The notes under the pieces: model-generated
The model's database searches: none
What the model saw: the letters and a program-made list of their open reading frames with translations, nothing else
What the model was told of the DNA's origin: nothing
Part shown: positions 24,233-37,828 of the stretch, one piece after another
Layout of the letters: the number at the start of each line of letters is the position of its first letter
Numbering within the stretch: position 1 is the first letter of the stretch
Translations under genes and position numbers: made by a program
Assembly (NCBI RefSeq): GCF_042242105.1
Contig: NC_092013.1
Span: forward strand, 30,725,990 to 30,789,989
Origin: Pempheris klunzingeri
Lineage: Eukaryota; Chordata; Actinopteri; Acropomatiformes; Pempheridae
DNA length: 64,000 bases
Reading direction: 5' to 3'

Positions 24233-24385
24233 GTAAATGGTCCCTATTTGTACAGGACCTTTCTAGTCTTTTCAACCACTCAGTGCGCTATAACACCACA
24301 CTCATGTTCACACATCATTCATAGCAGGAAGTTGGGGTTCAGTGTCTTGCTCACTTCGACATGCAGAGTGGAGGAGTCGGGGGCC
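24233..24385 (-). mobile_element. Partial SINE copy
   Basis: A shortened, diverged minus-strand copy of the tRNA-derived SINE, recognisable from its tail ('aaatggtccctatttgtaca' on the plus strand) and the 'gttggggttcagtgtcttgc' body. The tRNA-like head is damaged. Confidence 0.65.
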
Positions 24386-24406
24386 ACATATTTAATGGTA
24401 AATGCT

Positions 24407-24672
24407 AAATGGTCTGTATTTGTATAGCGCCTTTCTTGTCATTTCAACTACTCAGAGAGCTTTTACATCACATCCTCATTCACCCATTCACATATCATTC
24501 ATTCGGGAGGAGACTATTCTTTCTTTCACACACATTCACATTCACACACTGAAGCTGCTTCAGGAGCAAGTTGGGGTTCAGTGTCTTGCCTAAGGACACT
24601 TGGACATGCTGACTCATAGGAGCTGGGGATCGAACCACCGACCTTCTGATTGAGGGACGACCCACTCTACCT
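24407..24672 (-). mobile_element. tRNA-derived SINE, most intact copy
   Basis: On the minus strand the copy starts with a GAGGTAGAGTGGGTCGTCCC box A-like region and a box B GGTTCGATCCC. It continues through the standard body and ends in 'ctatacaaatacagaccatt'. It lies directly beside another copy in the same orientation, suggesting nested or sequential insertion. Confidence 0.8.
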
Positions 24673-25072
24673 CATATTTCAAAGTGTCCAACCATGTTTA
24701 AATACTGTGTTCTGTATCTAATCTGTGGTTAATGACACAGTGGGATCTATCAGTGGAACCCAGCCTGGCACACCATCATCATCGTCATCATCATCATCGT
24801 CATCATCATACTGAAGCTACAACATGACTTTGTCAGCACGATGACAAGTAAAGTGAATTTCAGAAATCATTATGTCATCTTGAATAAAAAGACAATTACT
24901 TAAATGCTCGTCAATACACTGAAATTTCAACATGAAAAGTGCTGTGATGCTATTAGGGGGCAATATTTAGTCTTTTTCTTTATTCAAACATTGGCCAGCC
25001 CTTTGCAGGTGCTGCACACTACGTACACCACAGCCTTGTTAGATAGAAAGACTAGCATGCACGGTTGGTCTG
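24673..25072. other. Intergenic with (ATC)n
   Basis: A (ATC/GTC)n tract at about 24774-24810. The rest is unremarkable. Confidence 0.4.
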
Positions 25073-26942
25073 TATAAAGAAGTGTTGTGTCCTCTGATTG
25101 GTATCAGTCTGTGTAAAGAAGCGTCCTCTGATTGGTCGGTATCAGTCTGTATAAAGAAGAGTCCTCTGATTGGTCGGTATCAGTCTATAAAGAAGCGTCC
25201 TCTGATTGGTCGGTATCAGTCTGTATAAAGAAGCGTCCTCTGATTGGTCGGTATCAGTCTATAAAGAAGCGTCCTCTGATTGGTCGGTATCAGTCCGTAT
25301 AAAGAAGCGTCCTCTGATTGGTCGGTATCAGTCTGTAAAGAAGCGTCCTCTGATTGGTCGGTATCAGTCTATAAAGAAGAGTCCTCTGATTGGTCGGTAT
25401 CAGTCTATAAAGAAGAGTCCTCTGATTGGTCGGTATCAGTCTGTAAAGAAGCGTCCTCTGATTGGTCGGTATCAGTCTGTGTAAAGAAGAGTCCTCTGAT
25501 TGGTCGGTATCAGTCTATAAAGAAGCGTCCTCTGATTGGTCGGTATCAGTCTGTAAAGAAGCGTCCTCTGATTGGTCGGTATCAGTCTATAAAGAAGAGT
25601 CCTCTGATTGGTCGGTATCAGTCTATAAAGAAGAGTCCTCTGATTGGTCGGTATCAGTCTGTGTAAAGAAGAGTCCTCTGATTGGTCGGTATCAGTCTAT
25701 AAAGAAGCGTCCTCTGATTGGTCGGTATCAGTCTGTAAAGAAGCGTCCTCTGATTGGTCGGTATCAGTCTGTGTAAAGAAGCGTCCTCTGATTGGTCGGT
25801 ATCAGTCTGTGTAAAGAAGCGTCCTCTGATTGGTCGGTATCAGTCTGTATAAAGAAGCGTCCTCTGATTGGTCGGTATCAGTCTGTGTAAAGAAGCGTCC
25901 TCTGATTGGTCGGTATCAGTCTATAAAGAAGCGTCCTCTGATTGGTCGGTATCAGTCTGTGTAAAGAAGCGTCCTCTGATTGGTCGGTATCAGTCTATAA
26001 AGAAGCGTCCTCTGATTGGTCGGTATCAGTCTGTAAAGAGTGTCGGTGTCCTCTGATTGGTCGGTATCAGTCTGTATAAAGAAGCGTCCTCTGATTGGTC
26101 GGTATCAGTCTGTATAAAGAAGCGTCCTCTGATTGGTCGGTATCAGTCTGTATAAAGAAGCGTCCTCTGATTGGTCGGTATCAGTCTATAAAGAAGCGTC
26201 CTCTGATTGGTCGGTATCAGTCTATAAAGAAGCGTCCTCTGATTGGTCGGTATCAGTCTATAAAGAAGCGTCCTCTGATTGGTCGGTATCAGTCTATAAA
26301 GAAGCGTCCTCTGATTGGTCGGTATCAGTCTGTATAAAGAAGCGTCCACTGATTGGTCGGTATCAGTCTATAAAGAAGCGTCCTCTGATTGGTTGATATC
26401 AGTCTATAAAGAAGCGTCCTCTGATTGGTCGGTATCAGTCTATAAAGAAGCGTCCTCTGATTGGTCGGTATCAGTCTGTGTAAAGAAGCGTCCTCTGATT
26501 GGTCGGTATCAGTCTGTATAAAGAAGCGTCCTCTGATTGGTCGGTATCAGTCTGTAAAGAAGCGTCCTCTGATTGGTCGGTATCAGTCTATAAAGAAACG
26601 TCCTCTGATTGGTCGGTATCAGTCTATAAAGAAGCGTCCTCTGATTGGTCGGTATCAGTCTATAAAGAAGCGTCCTCTGATTGGTCGGTATCAGTCTGTG
26701 TAAAGAAGCGTCCTCTGATTGGTCGGTATCAGTCTATAAAGAAGCGTCCTCTGATTGGTCGGTATCAGTCTGTATAAAGAAGCGTCCTCTGATTGGTCGG
26801 TATCAGTCTGTATAAAGAAGCGTCCTCTGATTGGTCGGTATCAGTCTATAAAGAAGAGTCCTCTGATTGGTCGGTATCAGTCTGTGTAAAGAAGCGTCCT
26901 CTGATTGGTCGGTATCAGTCTGTATAAAGAGTGTCGGTGTCC
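25073..26942. repeat. 36/38-bp minisatellite carrying CCAAT and TATA-like motifs
   Basis: About 50 tandem units. The core is 'aaagaagcgtcctctgat' followed by 'tggtcggtatcagtct', with a 2-base GT insertion giving 36- or 38-bp units. Each unit contains GATTGG, the inverted CCAAT box, and many contain TATAAAG. Variants include aagaaGAGTCC and a CTA/CTG-TA switch. Two units at 26035-26050 and 26928-26942 carry an alternate 'gagtgtcggtgtcctctg' junction, marking higher-order blocks of about 0.9 kb. All frames are repeat artefacts (60-128 aa). Confidence 0.94.
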
Positions 26943-26944
26943 TC

Positions 26945-27140
26945 TGGGGCTGAATAGTGAAGCCGATGCTGAAGAGCCTTAAAGCTACATCCTCTCTAGT
27001 GTCCAGCAGGGGGCGACTCCACTGGTTCCAAACAGAAGTCTGATTGGATGGAAGTCAATGAGGAAATGAGGCGACTTCTCTCCTGATTTATAAAAAAACC
27101 TCATGCGTCACTTCTGGCTCCAAAATTCCGACCAGTCCAC
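26945..27140. repeat. Probable dispersed fish repeat with CTCF-like motif
   Basis: Contains text typical of a common fish short repeat: 'tccagcagggggcgactcca', 'ctgattggatggaagtcaat' and 'tcctgatttataaa'. The CCAGCAGGGGGCGAC segment at 27003-27017 is close to the CTCF core consensus. The family name is not known to me. Confidence 0.45.
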
Positions 27141-29299
27141 CTGAGGTAAGACTCTCCTGATGTTATTCTGATGTTGGAAATTTGTCTGCAACAGTTAAAT
27201 CACTTGAAGGCCAGAGAGATCGACCCCCCGATCCAGTAGCATGGACAGGGCTGAACTAACACCTGTAAGGAGGGGGGTTAAGGACCAACGGGCGTTTGTT
27301 TTTCCAGATATTTTTCGAACTATTGGGGTTTCAGAATAACGGGCGTCTGCATGCCCAAGCTGATGTGCTGTGTATACGCTGCTCTGTGAGAAGCCCAACA
27401 ACTGAAGTGTTGTAGCGTACAGAAGAGGAAGCTTTTGTGGAAGGAATGCACAAAAGCAAGGACATCCCCCGACGATGGATCAGCTATGACCTTGTGTTGT
27501 GATGGAAGACAGCAGTAATTTATGAACACATGTGAGTGGGCCTGAAATGATACGTCAGAGGTAACGAGCTGCAGCAGAAAGCCTCGCATGAATTGACATT
27601 CATGAAGTGAACTTAAAACGAACAAAATGGCATCAGCAGTGAACTTCCCCACCTTGAATGAGTAGTTCAGAATGATTTTCCCAGATTCACAATCTGCAGC
27701 TGTCCTCGCGTCCTTCTGTTTTTGTACATCCTGTCCTCAGCTGTTATTTCAACAGCCAAGGACGCCCTCCATGCTCTGCCAGTGTGCCACTGTATGAAAG
27801 ACTAACAAGTGGGCAGCCAGGCGAGGCTACGTGGCCTCTGAGCCGCTTTGATAGAATGGTAATTTTCCACAAAGATTGTGGGGTGGCATGACGGTGCCTC
27901 TTCTGAAAGAAAAGGGACGTATAAGTCGAGACTTAGCACCATGGCTTACTTTTGAAGCCACTGGGATATGCTTGTCTTTCCTCTTTGCATGTCATTTCTC
28001 TTGCATATGTTACCATGCAGAAATGGTTTATATGCTAAATACGAGGCGAAGACAACACGCTCAGCCGTCCTCCACCCTAATCTGTCCTCTGGGATTGTCC
28101 CAGCAGGTGGGGGTGCAGCATTACCCACTCTCAGCCAGTGTGAAACCTTGAACAAGAGGGTCATGCAACAGAGAGAGGGAGAAAACAGCAGATTACATGC
28201 AAGGGGGGGATGCTGGCATGTTGTGTGGCACAGAATAAGGGAGGAGGCCCGCTGGGAGCGTGATGCAGCCACAGCGGCCATATTATGTCATCCAACGGGC
28301 TGATCCCCAGATGACAGGCCCCGGCAGAAAGAATCTGATGTTTGCCACGAGCCCATAATCTAGTGGCATGTGTCCCTCTCACATGCTCGTGGATGTGGAG
28401 CGAATGAGAGTGGAGATGGTGGAGGACGACGAGAGGATGACTGACGCTCTGACATGTGTCTTTATGTCCAACATGGTTCATCCAGCTGCACTCTGCTGGG
28501 TCACCGCCCGGGGACACGTCTTTTGTCAAGGATGGGAGCACTCAGTCATGCCGCTCTTTTTTCTTCATTAGATCATAACCATTAGTGTGAAAACATGCTG
28601 CTGAAGGGGGGGCGTCCTCATGCCCCCCCCCCCTCAAACTCCACCCTCCCTAACAATTAAAGGGTTGACCACCACTCTTTCACTATTTAAGTTGTGACAT
28701 CACCAGTACAGGAATGGTCACTGAGGATCCTTCCAGGAGAAAACATAAAGGTGGTGTCACCCTGTGGAAATTAACTTCAAGGACTCAGTAGTTTGAATTT
28801 GCCAAAGTGGATTTTGTCCTAGCGATTTACCTGAAAACACAAGACGGTGGAAACATGCCGATGTAAAAATGTTTCTGGTGCTAAACAAATTATTCAAATA
28901 TTAGTAATAATCAGTTCATAAATGAAGAAGTTGCACAACCTCAGTGTTACAATAAATAATGAAAACCAAATGAGATTTTACTGAAGTGTAGCTTGTTCCC
29001 GTGGTCTCTCTGTTTACTCTGATTTAACCATGCTCTTCACTTCAGAAACACGAGCACCATTTGATGTGCTGACTGTTCATGGATTTAAAATGTGCAGTGA
29101 CCAGCGAAGGCTTGTAATGAGAGTCGCACCATTTAGGTTATGCATGACAAGTCATGATAATTTTGGAACGGACGCAGCATGCGATGTCCCTGGATATTGT
29201 TCACGTGAAACCTCAGTACATAAAGCTCACTTCAGTGTGAGACCACACCACGGCACCAAGGCGGGGTTAATATACGGCAGATATAGGGTTAAAGGGCAT
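27141..29299. other. Intergenic upstream of PROK2
   Basis: No coding gene recognised. A polyC run lies at about 28623-28632. A CACGTG E-box at 29212-29217 is 1.3 kb upstream of the PROK2 TATA box. Open frames up to 126 aa show no domain. Confidence 0.35.
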
Positions 29300-29560
29300 T
29301 TATCTGAATGTTGATTCAGGTGAGACGTCTCTGCTGGTGCTGCTTGTCCCCAGTGCAGCCTTTGATACTGTTAACCATAAAACTCAGAGACACAGGTTAT
29401 ATTGGTGACATGTGGAGTTCCCCAGGGTTCAATTCTCGGGCCTCTACTGGTCAGTCTGTGCATGCGTCCACTGGGCCAAATTGTTCAGACAATGAGATCA
29501 TAACTATGCAGACAACACGCAGATTTACCTTGTGCTCTTTGATCAAACGATGCAGTTCTT
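29300..29560 (+). mobile_element. LINE reverse transcriptase fragment
   Basis: On the plus strand, with frameshifts, the translation shows LVLLVPSAAFDTVNHKT-like and GVPQGSILGPLL-like segments, and later a degraded YADNTQIYL (the catalytic YADD region). These are reverse transcriptase motifs of L2-type non-LTR elements. The segment is short and broken, and is opposite in orientation to the LINE pieces at 15-21 kb. Confidence 0.65.
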
Positions 29561-30505
29561 TTGTGTCAGAGCTAAACGCAAGTAAACCTTTATTTCTCTC
29601 AGTGACCTTACTACTGCACTAAACTGCATCTCTGGTCTGTGTTGTCTATTTGTATTTAATTTATTTATCATCTTTTTATTCTTTTATCACTGATTTCTTT
29701 CCCACATCATTTCCAGAGTTTGAGCAGTGCTGCACAAATACTAAATCTTCGTTGACTTGCATGATTTGTGTTGGTCAGTGTGGTTGTTGTATGACAGGAC
29801 ATTAATGGGTCACTGTGCATGCTGGAATCTTGTCTTGCTGTTTGACTCAGTTGTCGTGTCACTCATGTTTAGCTCAGAAGTCTTGATCAGCCGTGTCAGT
29901 CAGCTGCACCGCTGCTCTGAAACACATTGACTTCAGGCGATGGTGCTGCTTTGTTTCCTCACTCCAGTAATCTGAGGTCCACAGGTTGCTCACTCACTCC
30001 ATCAGACGTCCATCCTTATCTGTTTGCACTGTTTCTCCCTGTCACTTTTCTTTTGCCTCCTTTAAATGTCAGACATTAAATCTGACTGGAGAGAAACATC
30101 TCTGTAATTCTACGACTATTAAACTGGTATTAAAAATCAGACACTTGTATGGAGGGCTGCACAGGTTTTCATCGTACAATGACATAAAACAGAGAAGTGG
30201 CCTGCACCACTGACAAATGCACTCATTGCGAACACGGTGAAGAGTGCCTTTGAAAGGATGTATTCAAAGTTGTGGCCTTGGAGTCTGAAAAGGTGAGAGG
30301 AATGTAGCAAGATGCCACACCGAGCATGCCTGTACTAATCCAGGTGGAATTGAATTCAGCGTAACGGAAAAGGTAATTGTTAGAAAGATGGAAGGCAGGC
30401 ACTCTGTAATGTTAAAGTTACCTTGGTCTCTTTTCTTTTTTGTGGCGTCTGCGAGGTGATGCTGGTGTGAGTGAGTCACAGAGTTTTTGAATGGCGGGCT
30501 GGCTT
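29561..30505. other. Proximal upstream region of PROK2
   Basis: About 0.95 kb before the PROK2 TATA box, without an identified repeat or gene. It probably holds promoter-proximal regulatory sequence, but no individual site stands out. Confidence 0.35.
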
Positions 30506-30511
30506 TATAAA
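30506..30511 (+). promoter_or_regulatory. PROK2: PROK2 TATA box
   Basis: TATAAA preceded by GGCTT lies 147 bases upstream of the PROK2 ATG. This predicts transcription start at about 30535-30545 and a 5' UTR of roughly 115-125 bases, with no upstream ATG in good context other than one near 30571. Confidence 0.6.
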
Positions 30512-30657
30512 CCTCTGCCAGCCCTCAGCGCACGAGTTTTGAGGCCACTTGTCTCTGCGGTCTGTCACATATGCGGCAAGGTCCGCCAGATTCAGCCTCA
30601 GCCTCATCGTCACTGTTCACCCTGGAGGGCACGGGAATACGACTCCAGCTCTTCATC

Positions 30658-33269
<2,612 letters not shown>

Positions 33270-33346
33270 GGAGCAGCACACCCTCACACCACCTGCCACC
33301 TGCACTGTCCTGCACCTGTTCCCACTGTTTCTTTTTTTTTATTATG

Positions 33347-33352
33347 AATAAA
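33347..33352 (+). terminator. PROK2: PROK2 polyadenylation signal
   Basis: AATAAA 78 bases after the PROK2 stop codon, following a T-rich stretch. This predicts a short 3' UTR of about 100 bases. Confidence 0.75.
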
Positions 33353-33896
33353 GAGATATGTTCAACATTGCATCATCATTTGGCTTCAGGTTAAATTAAA
33401 CTGCATATGACAACAGAAGATCCAGTCGCTGCTCCTTTGGACTTTAGAGCCAATTAAGTACTGAACATGATGCCAGGTGGGGAAAGACGACACAGGCTGC
33501 AGCCTATACTGACCCACACACCTGAGTGCCGTCTCACCTCTGCTTCCTCAGCGTTCAGCTCCACACAGCTCATAGTGAATCATTCCTCTGGTTAATTCAA
33601 TTTTATTCCATAACTTTATTCATATATTCTTGAGTGCAATCAAAACCCACATGGAAAAAAAGCCTCCCTCTCTTTCTTCTCCGTCTGTTTTTGGCAGTAA
33701 GATCAGAGCAAGATCTCTTTCAGAGACACGTGCTCTGTGTTAGCCTGGATTACTCTGAGCTGCATGTGTCCCGGCACTCTGCGGCTGGTTTTTGGTGAGT
33801 GTTCAGCTGCCCTTTAGAGAATCATGAGGAGAAACACACGACATGTGGCTGAATGCTGAGTGAGACCTGGCCTTCAGTTTAACTGTCCCCAAAGTG

Positions 33897-33941
<45 letters not shown>

Positions 33942-36057
33942 CAGTGTCTGTCCACACTTAATAGCTCTTCTATCCACAAAGTGCCACAAGAACAGCTGTG
34001 AGAACATTTTAATTGGGGGCGGGGGGCTTTGCTCAAACGTTACCTGCTTCCAGCCTCTTAAAATGTGAGACTTTGATGCTTTTCTTTGTCTAATGTATCA
34101 GTGAGGTAGACATCTACATCTCCACGGCAACCCCTCACATTCAGGAGGACTGTGTGAAACAGCTGAAAGCTCCAGAACAAGCAGTGATGGGATCTTGAGC
34201 TGAGACTGTTGTGTGTGTGCAGGTCAGACAAACGGCCTGTCTGAACATTTTAGACAGAAAACAATCAGCAGTGAATCGATCATAAAAACCATCAGACCTC
34301 TGCAGCCCGCTCCTCATCACTGCACACTCACATCCCCCACCAGACTGTCGGCACTTAGAGTTGCATCGTGGGTGACGAAGGAGCCATGCTTTGATGAAGA
34401 GGAGGAATGCTCTAATGTAGGGTCTCTCTCTTAATTCCAGAGTTTGGTCCTGACTTGCTGTCTGGAGATAACGATGATCCTGACAGTGTTAGTGGAGGCC
34501 AGTGCAAACTGATAGAGCCTCTAACATTTGTTAGAAAGGAAAGTAAATACAGCTCAGAATCTTTAATAACATATCTTTGATAAAAACCAAGAGCTACATC
34601 TCCAGCAGAGGGTTTCAGGAAAGCCCAGTGAGCAGGACGGGGGTGCTCAGTGATTAGAGACACTGAAATGGTCCACAGCAGAGGCAGCAGTAAAAGCCCG
34701 GCTGAAAGAATCCTGTTCCCCGGCATCAGAGCAGCGCCTGCGCGCCCTGAAGACATCGTGCACCAAAAATACCCGACCTGCATTTGCATCGCACGAGAGC
34801 GCGTGGTGGTGAGGGGCTCCCTGCAGCTGAGCAGGTCCATCAGGACAGCTGGTGGCAGAGCACAGCTGTCAGGACCAGCCAGCTCGTGGTTATGGATGCA
34901 GTGGGGGGCAGCGGTGTGCGGAGGAGCTCGCGGTCATATGTGTGGCAGGTGGGAGTGACGGGGGGCCTCAGAGAGCCCTCACTAAATCACAGTGATTAAA
35001 GTGTGCATCCAGAGAAGCACTCAGCCTTTAAAAGCTGTGCTCCGCTGTAATGGAGGCCGGTGTCAGTAATTAGCTGAATCGATAGCCTGCTGCCGGCCTA
35101 AGGGGGGGGGGGGGTTAAAGGCAGGTGCCACACAAACAGCCTCCTGAAACAGCTGTTCAGACAGAGCTCCACATCAGGCCTCTCACCTCCTGTTTCCAGC
35201 AGAGAGTGAAGCGTTCCTGACGTCAGGTAGGGTTAGATTAAAGGGCCCCTCCACATATTTTACACACACACACACACACACACAGGAGCTGTGTGGAAAG
35301 AAGTGAGCATTAAGGTGCTATTCAGGTGCTTTATGGGAAATGTAGGATTTGGAGCTCAAGCCTTTCTAAGGACTAAAGTCCAGATGTCTCAGCATGTGCT
35401 GCTTCATCTCTGGTGAGTCCCTGAGCTTTATGGAAGTGATGAATGGCCGGACTGTACCTGTAAACACCAAAACAAGTCCACAATTTGTCCAAATATGAGG
35501 CGACAGACTTCATCTTTAAGCGTGTCTGTGACCCCCTGCTGTCAGGGAAACAGCAGGAAACCCTCACCAACCCGGGAGGCGTTCAAGAGCACTTCACCTT
35601 ATTGAAAACAGACTAAAAACAGCTTATCATCCATTTCTCATTTATTAGCTAAGAAATACAAACAATGAAAATTTCCTTTGCAAAGCACCAAACTATGAAC
35701 ATTTTCAGAGTTTGTAGAAAAAGAACGACACCTGTGTGTCAGCAGATATGTGCCCCCCAACATCACAGACCCAATCTGAAAATAAAACACCTCCGTACCT
35801 TCTCAGCACTAAGAAATCACGAACACGTCTGGTTAAAAAAGCAGAGGGAACGAGGGGAACGGGGCTTCACAGCGTTTACAGACGGGACAGAGTCCTCATT
35901 AAAAATAGAGTGAGACCTGGTCTCATCTGTGGGATCCAAACAAGTAGGAAGTGAGTGTGTGGCCCACTGACATCAGCTGGTACACAGTCCTGCTGCCTTC
36001 AGTCCTCACCCCCCGACAAGGACACAAACACTCCCCCAGGTCCAGTGATGTGGGGGG
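33353..36057. other. Convergent intergenic region PROK2-GPR27
   Basis: Contains (CA)n at 33898-33939 and 35262-35284 and a polyG run at 35103-35114. TTTATT at 35641-35646 is an AATAAA on the minus strand and could end a GPR27 transcript with a 3' UTR of about 1.1 kb. No other gene seen. Confidence 0.4.
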
Positions 36058-36059
36058 GT

Positions 36060-36512
36060 GGACTCCAGGACTCCAGGATACCAGGACACCAGGACACCAG
36101 GATACCAGGACTCCAAGACACCAGGACTCCAGCACACCAGGACTCCAGGATACCAGGACTCCAGCACACCAGGACTCCAGCACACCAGGACTCCAGGATA
36201 CCAGGACTCCAGCACACCAGGACACCAGGACACCAGGACTCCAGGACTCCAGGACACCGGGACACCGGGACACCGGGACTCCGGGACACCGGGACACCGG
36301 GACTCCAGGACACCGGGACACCAGGACACCAGGACTCCAGGACTCCAGGACACCAGGACACCAGGACTCCAGGACACCAGGACACCAGGACTCCAGGACA
36401 CCAGGACACCAGGACACCAGGACTCCAGGACACCAGGACTCCAGGACTCCAGGACACCAGGACACCAGGACACCAGGATACCAGGACTCCAGGACTCCAG
36501 GACTCCAGGACC
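36060..36512. repeat. 8-bp tandem array downstream of GPR27
   Basis: Over 50 units of CCAGGACA/CCAGGACT with ATAC, GCAC and CGGGACA variants. Because 8 is prime to 3, all frames read the same 8-residue cycle (TPGHQDTR or SWCPGVLV), producing spurious frames of 150-266 aa on both strands. It lies 200-650 bases after the GPR27 stop, probably in its 3' UTR or just beyond. Confidence 0.93.
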
Positions 36513-36712
36513 TGTGGCTGTCACAGAGGCTCCAGCCTGGATCTGGACAGGATGTGTCCTCTAGGCCATGCAGACAGCAGTCAGACTCTGGTGCTGCTCT
36601 CAGAGGATAGACCTCAGCCAGAAGTGTGTCTGTCTGTCCGTCCATCTGTCTGTCTGTCACACTGATGGGTCTTTGGCAGTATATCTGTGTGTGTGGTAGG
36701 GGGTGGGGGCCC

Positions 36713-37828
36713 TCAGATGACACAGTAGGGCTCCATGGGGGTCTGGGTGCCCAGGCAGCAGGGGAAACAGGCTCTGAGGCGCACCCGGAGCTCCTTGTTG
36801 AACAGGAAGCTGATGATGGGGTTGGCCCCTGCCTGGGCGAAGCTCATCCACACCGCAGCGGTCAGGTAGAGCTGCGGGACCGGGGCCCCCCGCACGAATA
36901 TCCTCAGGTAGCACGCGCCTATGTAGGGGGCCCACAGGAGCAGGAAGGTCAGCGTGATCATGTAGAACATCTTCCCGATCCGCTTCTCCATCTTGAACTC
37001 GTCCAGCACCAGCAGCCTCCTGCTGCCCGGGTGCGCCGCCTGCCTGATGCCCACCAGCGTGGGGGGGGTGGGTCCGCGGCCGAAGCCGGCGATCCAGTTG
37101 GCGGCGGCCTGTCCGGTGGCCCCGGGCCCGTGGAAGGTCCAGTTCTGGCTGATGGCCGGGACCAGCTGGGCCGGCTTCATCTTGCGGTGGTCGTACACGA
37201 AGCACAGCATCTTGATGTAGACCACGTGGGTGGTCCCCACGATGACGGCCAGCATCAGCATGAAGCCCAGCGTGTCGTTGGCCTTCACGTGGCGGTGCTC
37301 GAAGGCGCACTGCTCCTCCTCGCGGATGAACTTGTAGGTGCCCACGTCGAACACGGGGGGGAAGGCCATGGCCGCGGACAGCGTCCACACCATGCAGATG
37401 ACCGCCACGCACGTGCACAGGTTCATCCGCTTGTAGTAAAACCTGTGGTGGGCGATCGCCATGTAGCGCGTGACGCTGACGCAGAAGAGCAGGAAGGCGA
37501 CGTGGAAGCAGAAGAGCACCGACACGAAGGCGACGATCTTGCAGCTGAGCGCGCCGTAGGGCCAGGCCGAGCCGGCGCACACCGAGGCCATGACGACGGG
37601 GAAGCAGACGGCGGCGCGCAGCACGTCCGCCAGGCTCAGGTCCAGCAGGAAGAAGTAGGGCGCCCGGTGCAGGGAGCTGTCCTTCAGCAGCAGCAGCGAC
37701 AGCGACGCGTTGCCCAGCAGGCTGACGCCCGTGATCAGCCCCAGCGAGGCCAGCTTCACCGCAGAGGCCGTGGACGCGTAGTTGTGGAAGGACGGGCCGC
37801 CCCCCCCAAACTCACTGCTGTTCGCCAT
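36713..37828 (-). CDS. GPR27: G-protein-coupled receptor 27 (SREB1)
   Basis: A single-exon 371-aa class A receptor of the SREB family (GPR27, GPR85, GPR173). Approximate helices: TM1 24-48, TM2 57-82, TM3 95-122, TM4 138-158, TM5 186-212, TM6 286-308, TM7 318-343. Cys96 and Cys174 form the expected TM3-ECL2 disulfide, and Asn3 is a possible glycosylation site. SREB hallmarks are SLHRAPYFFLLDL before TM2, VTRYMAIAHHRFY in place of DRY, the third-loop WTFHGPGATGQAAANW and FGRGPTPPTLVGIR blocks, and NPIIS instead of NPxxY. The tail has CFPCC, likely palmitoylated. I start at MANSSEF: an in-frame ATG 49 codons upstream (37975) gives a proline-rich extension not expected in the family. Reported roles of GPR27 concern neuronal expression, insulin promoter activity and beta-arrestin signalling; no accepted natural ligand is known. 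The region is GC-rich, and long opposite-strand frames are shadows of this gene. Confidence 0.96.
   Translation of the reverse strand: MANSSEFGGGGPSFHNYASTASAVKLASLGLITGVSLLGNASLSLLLLKDSSLHRAPYFFLLDLSLADVLRAAVCFPVVMASVCAGSAWPYGALSCKIVAFVSVLFCFHVAFLLFCVSVTRYMAIAHHRFYYKRMNLCTCVAVICMVWTLSAAMAFPPVFDVGTYKFIREEEQCAFEHRHVKANDTLGFMLMLAVIVGTTHVVYIKMLCFVYDHRKMKPAQLVPAISQNWTFHGPGATGQAAANWIAGFGRGPTPPTLVGIRQAAHPGSRRLLVLDEFKMEKRIGKMFYMITLTFLLLWAPYIGACYLRIFVRGAPVPQLYLTAAVWMSFAQAGANPIISFLFNKELRVRLRACFPCCLGTQTPMEPYCVI

Noticed and set aside
13765..26942. Regular arrays as CRISPR
   Set aside because: The units are contiguous with no unique spacers, and the genome is vertebrate.
27876..28571. Frames of 91-126 aa near 28 kb
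   Set aside because: No domain, no splice or start context, overlapping on opposite strands.
30571..30657. Upstream ATG-initiated frames over PROK2 exon 1
   Set aside because: The frame starting at 30571 would extend PROK2 upstream, but the extension is not hydrophobic at its start and would bury the signal peptide. The ATG at 30658 gives a classic signal peptide and the expected length.
35923..36723. 266-aa and related frames beside GPR27
   Set aside because: 8-bp array read in rotating phase.
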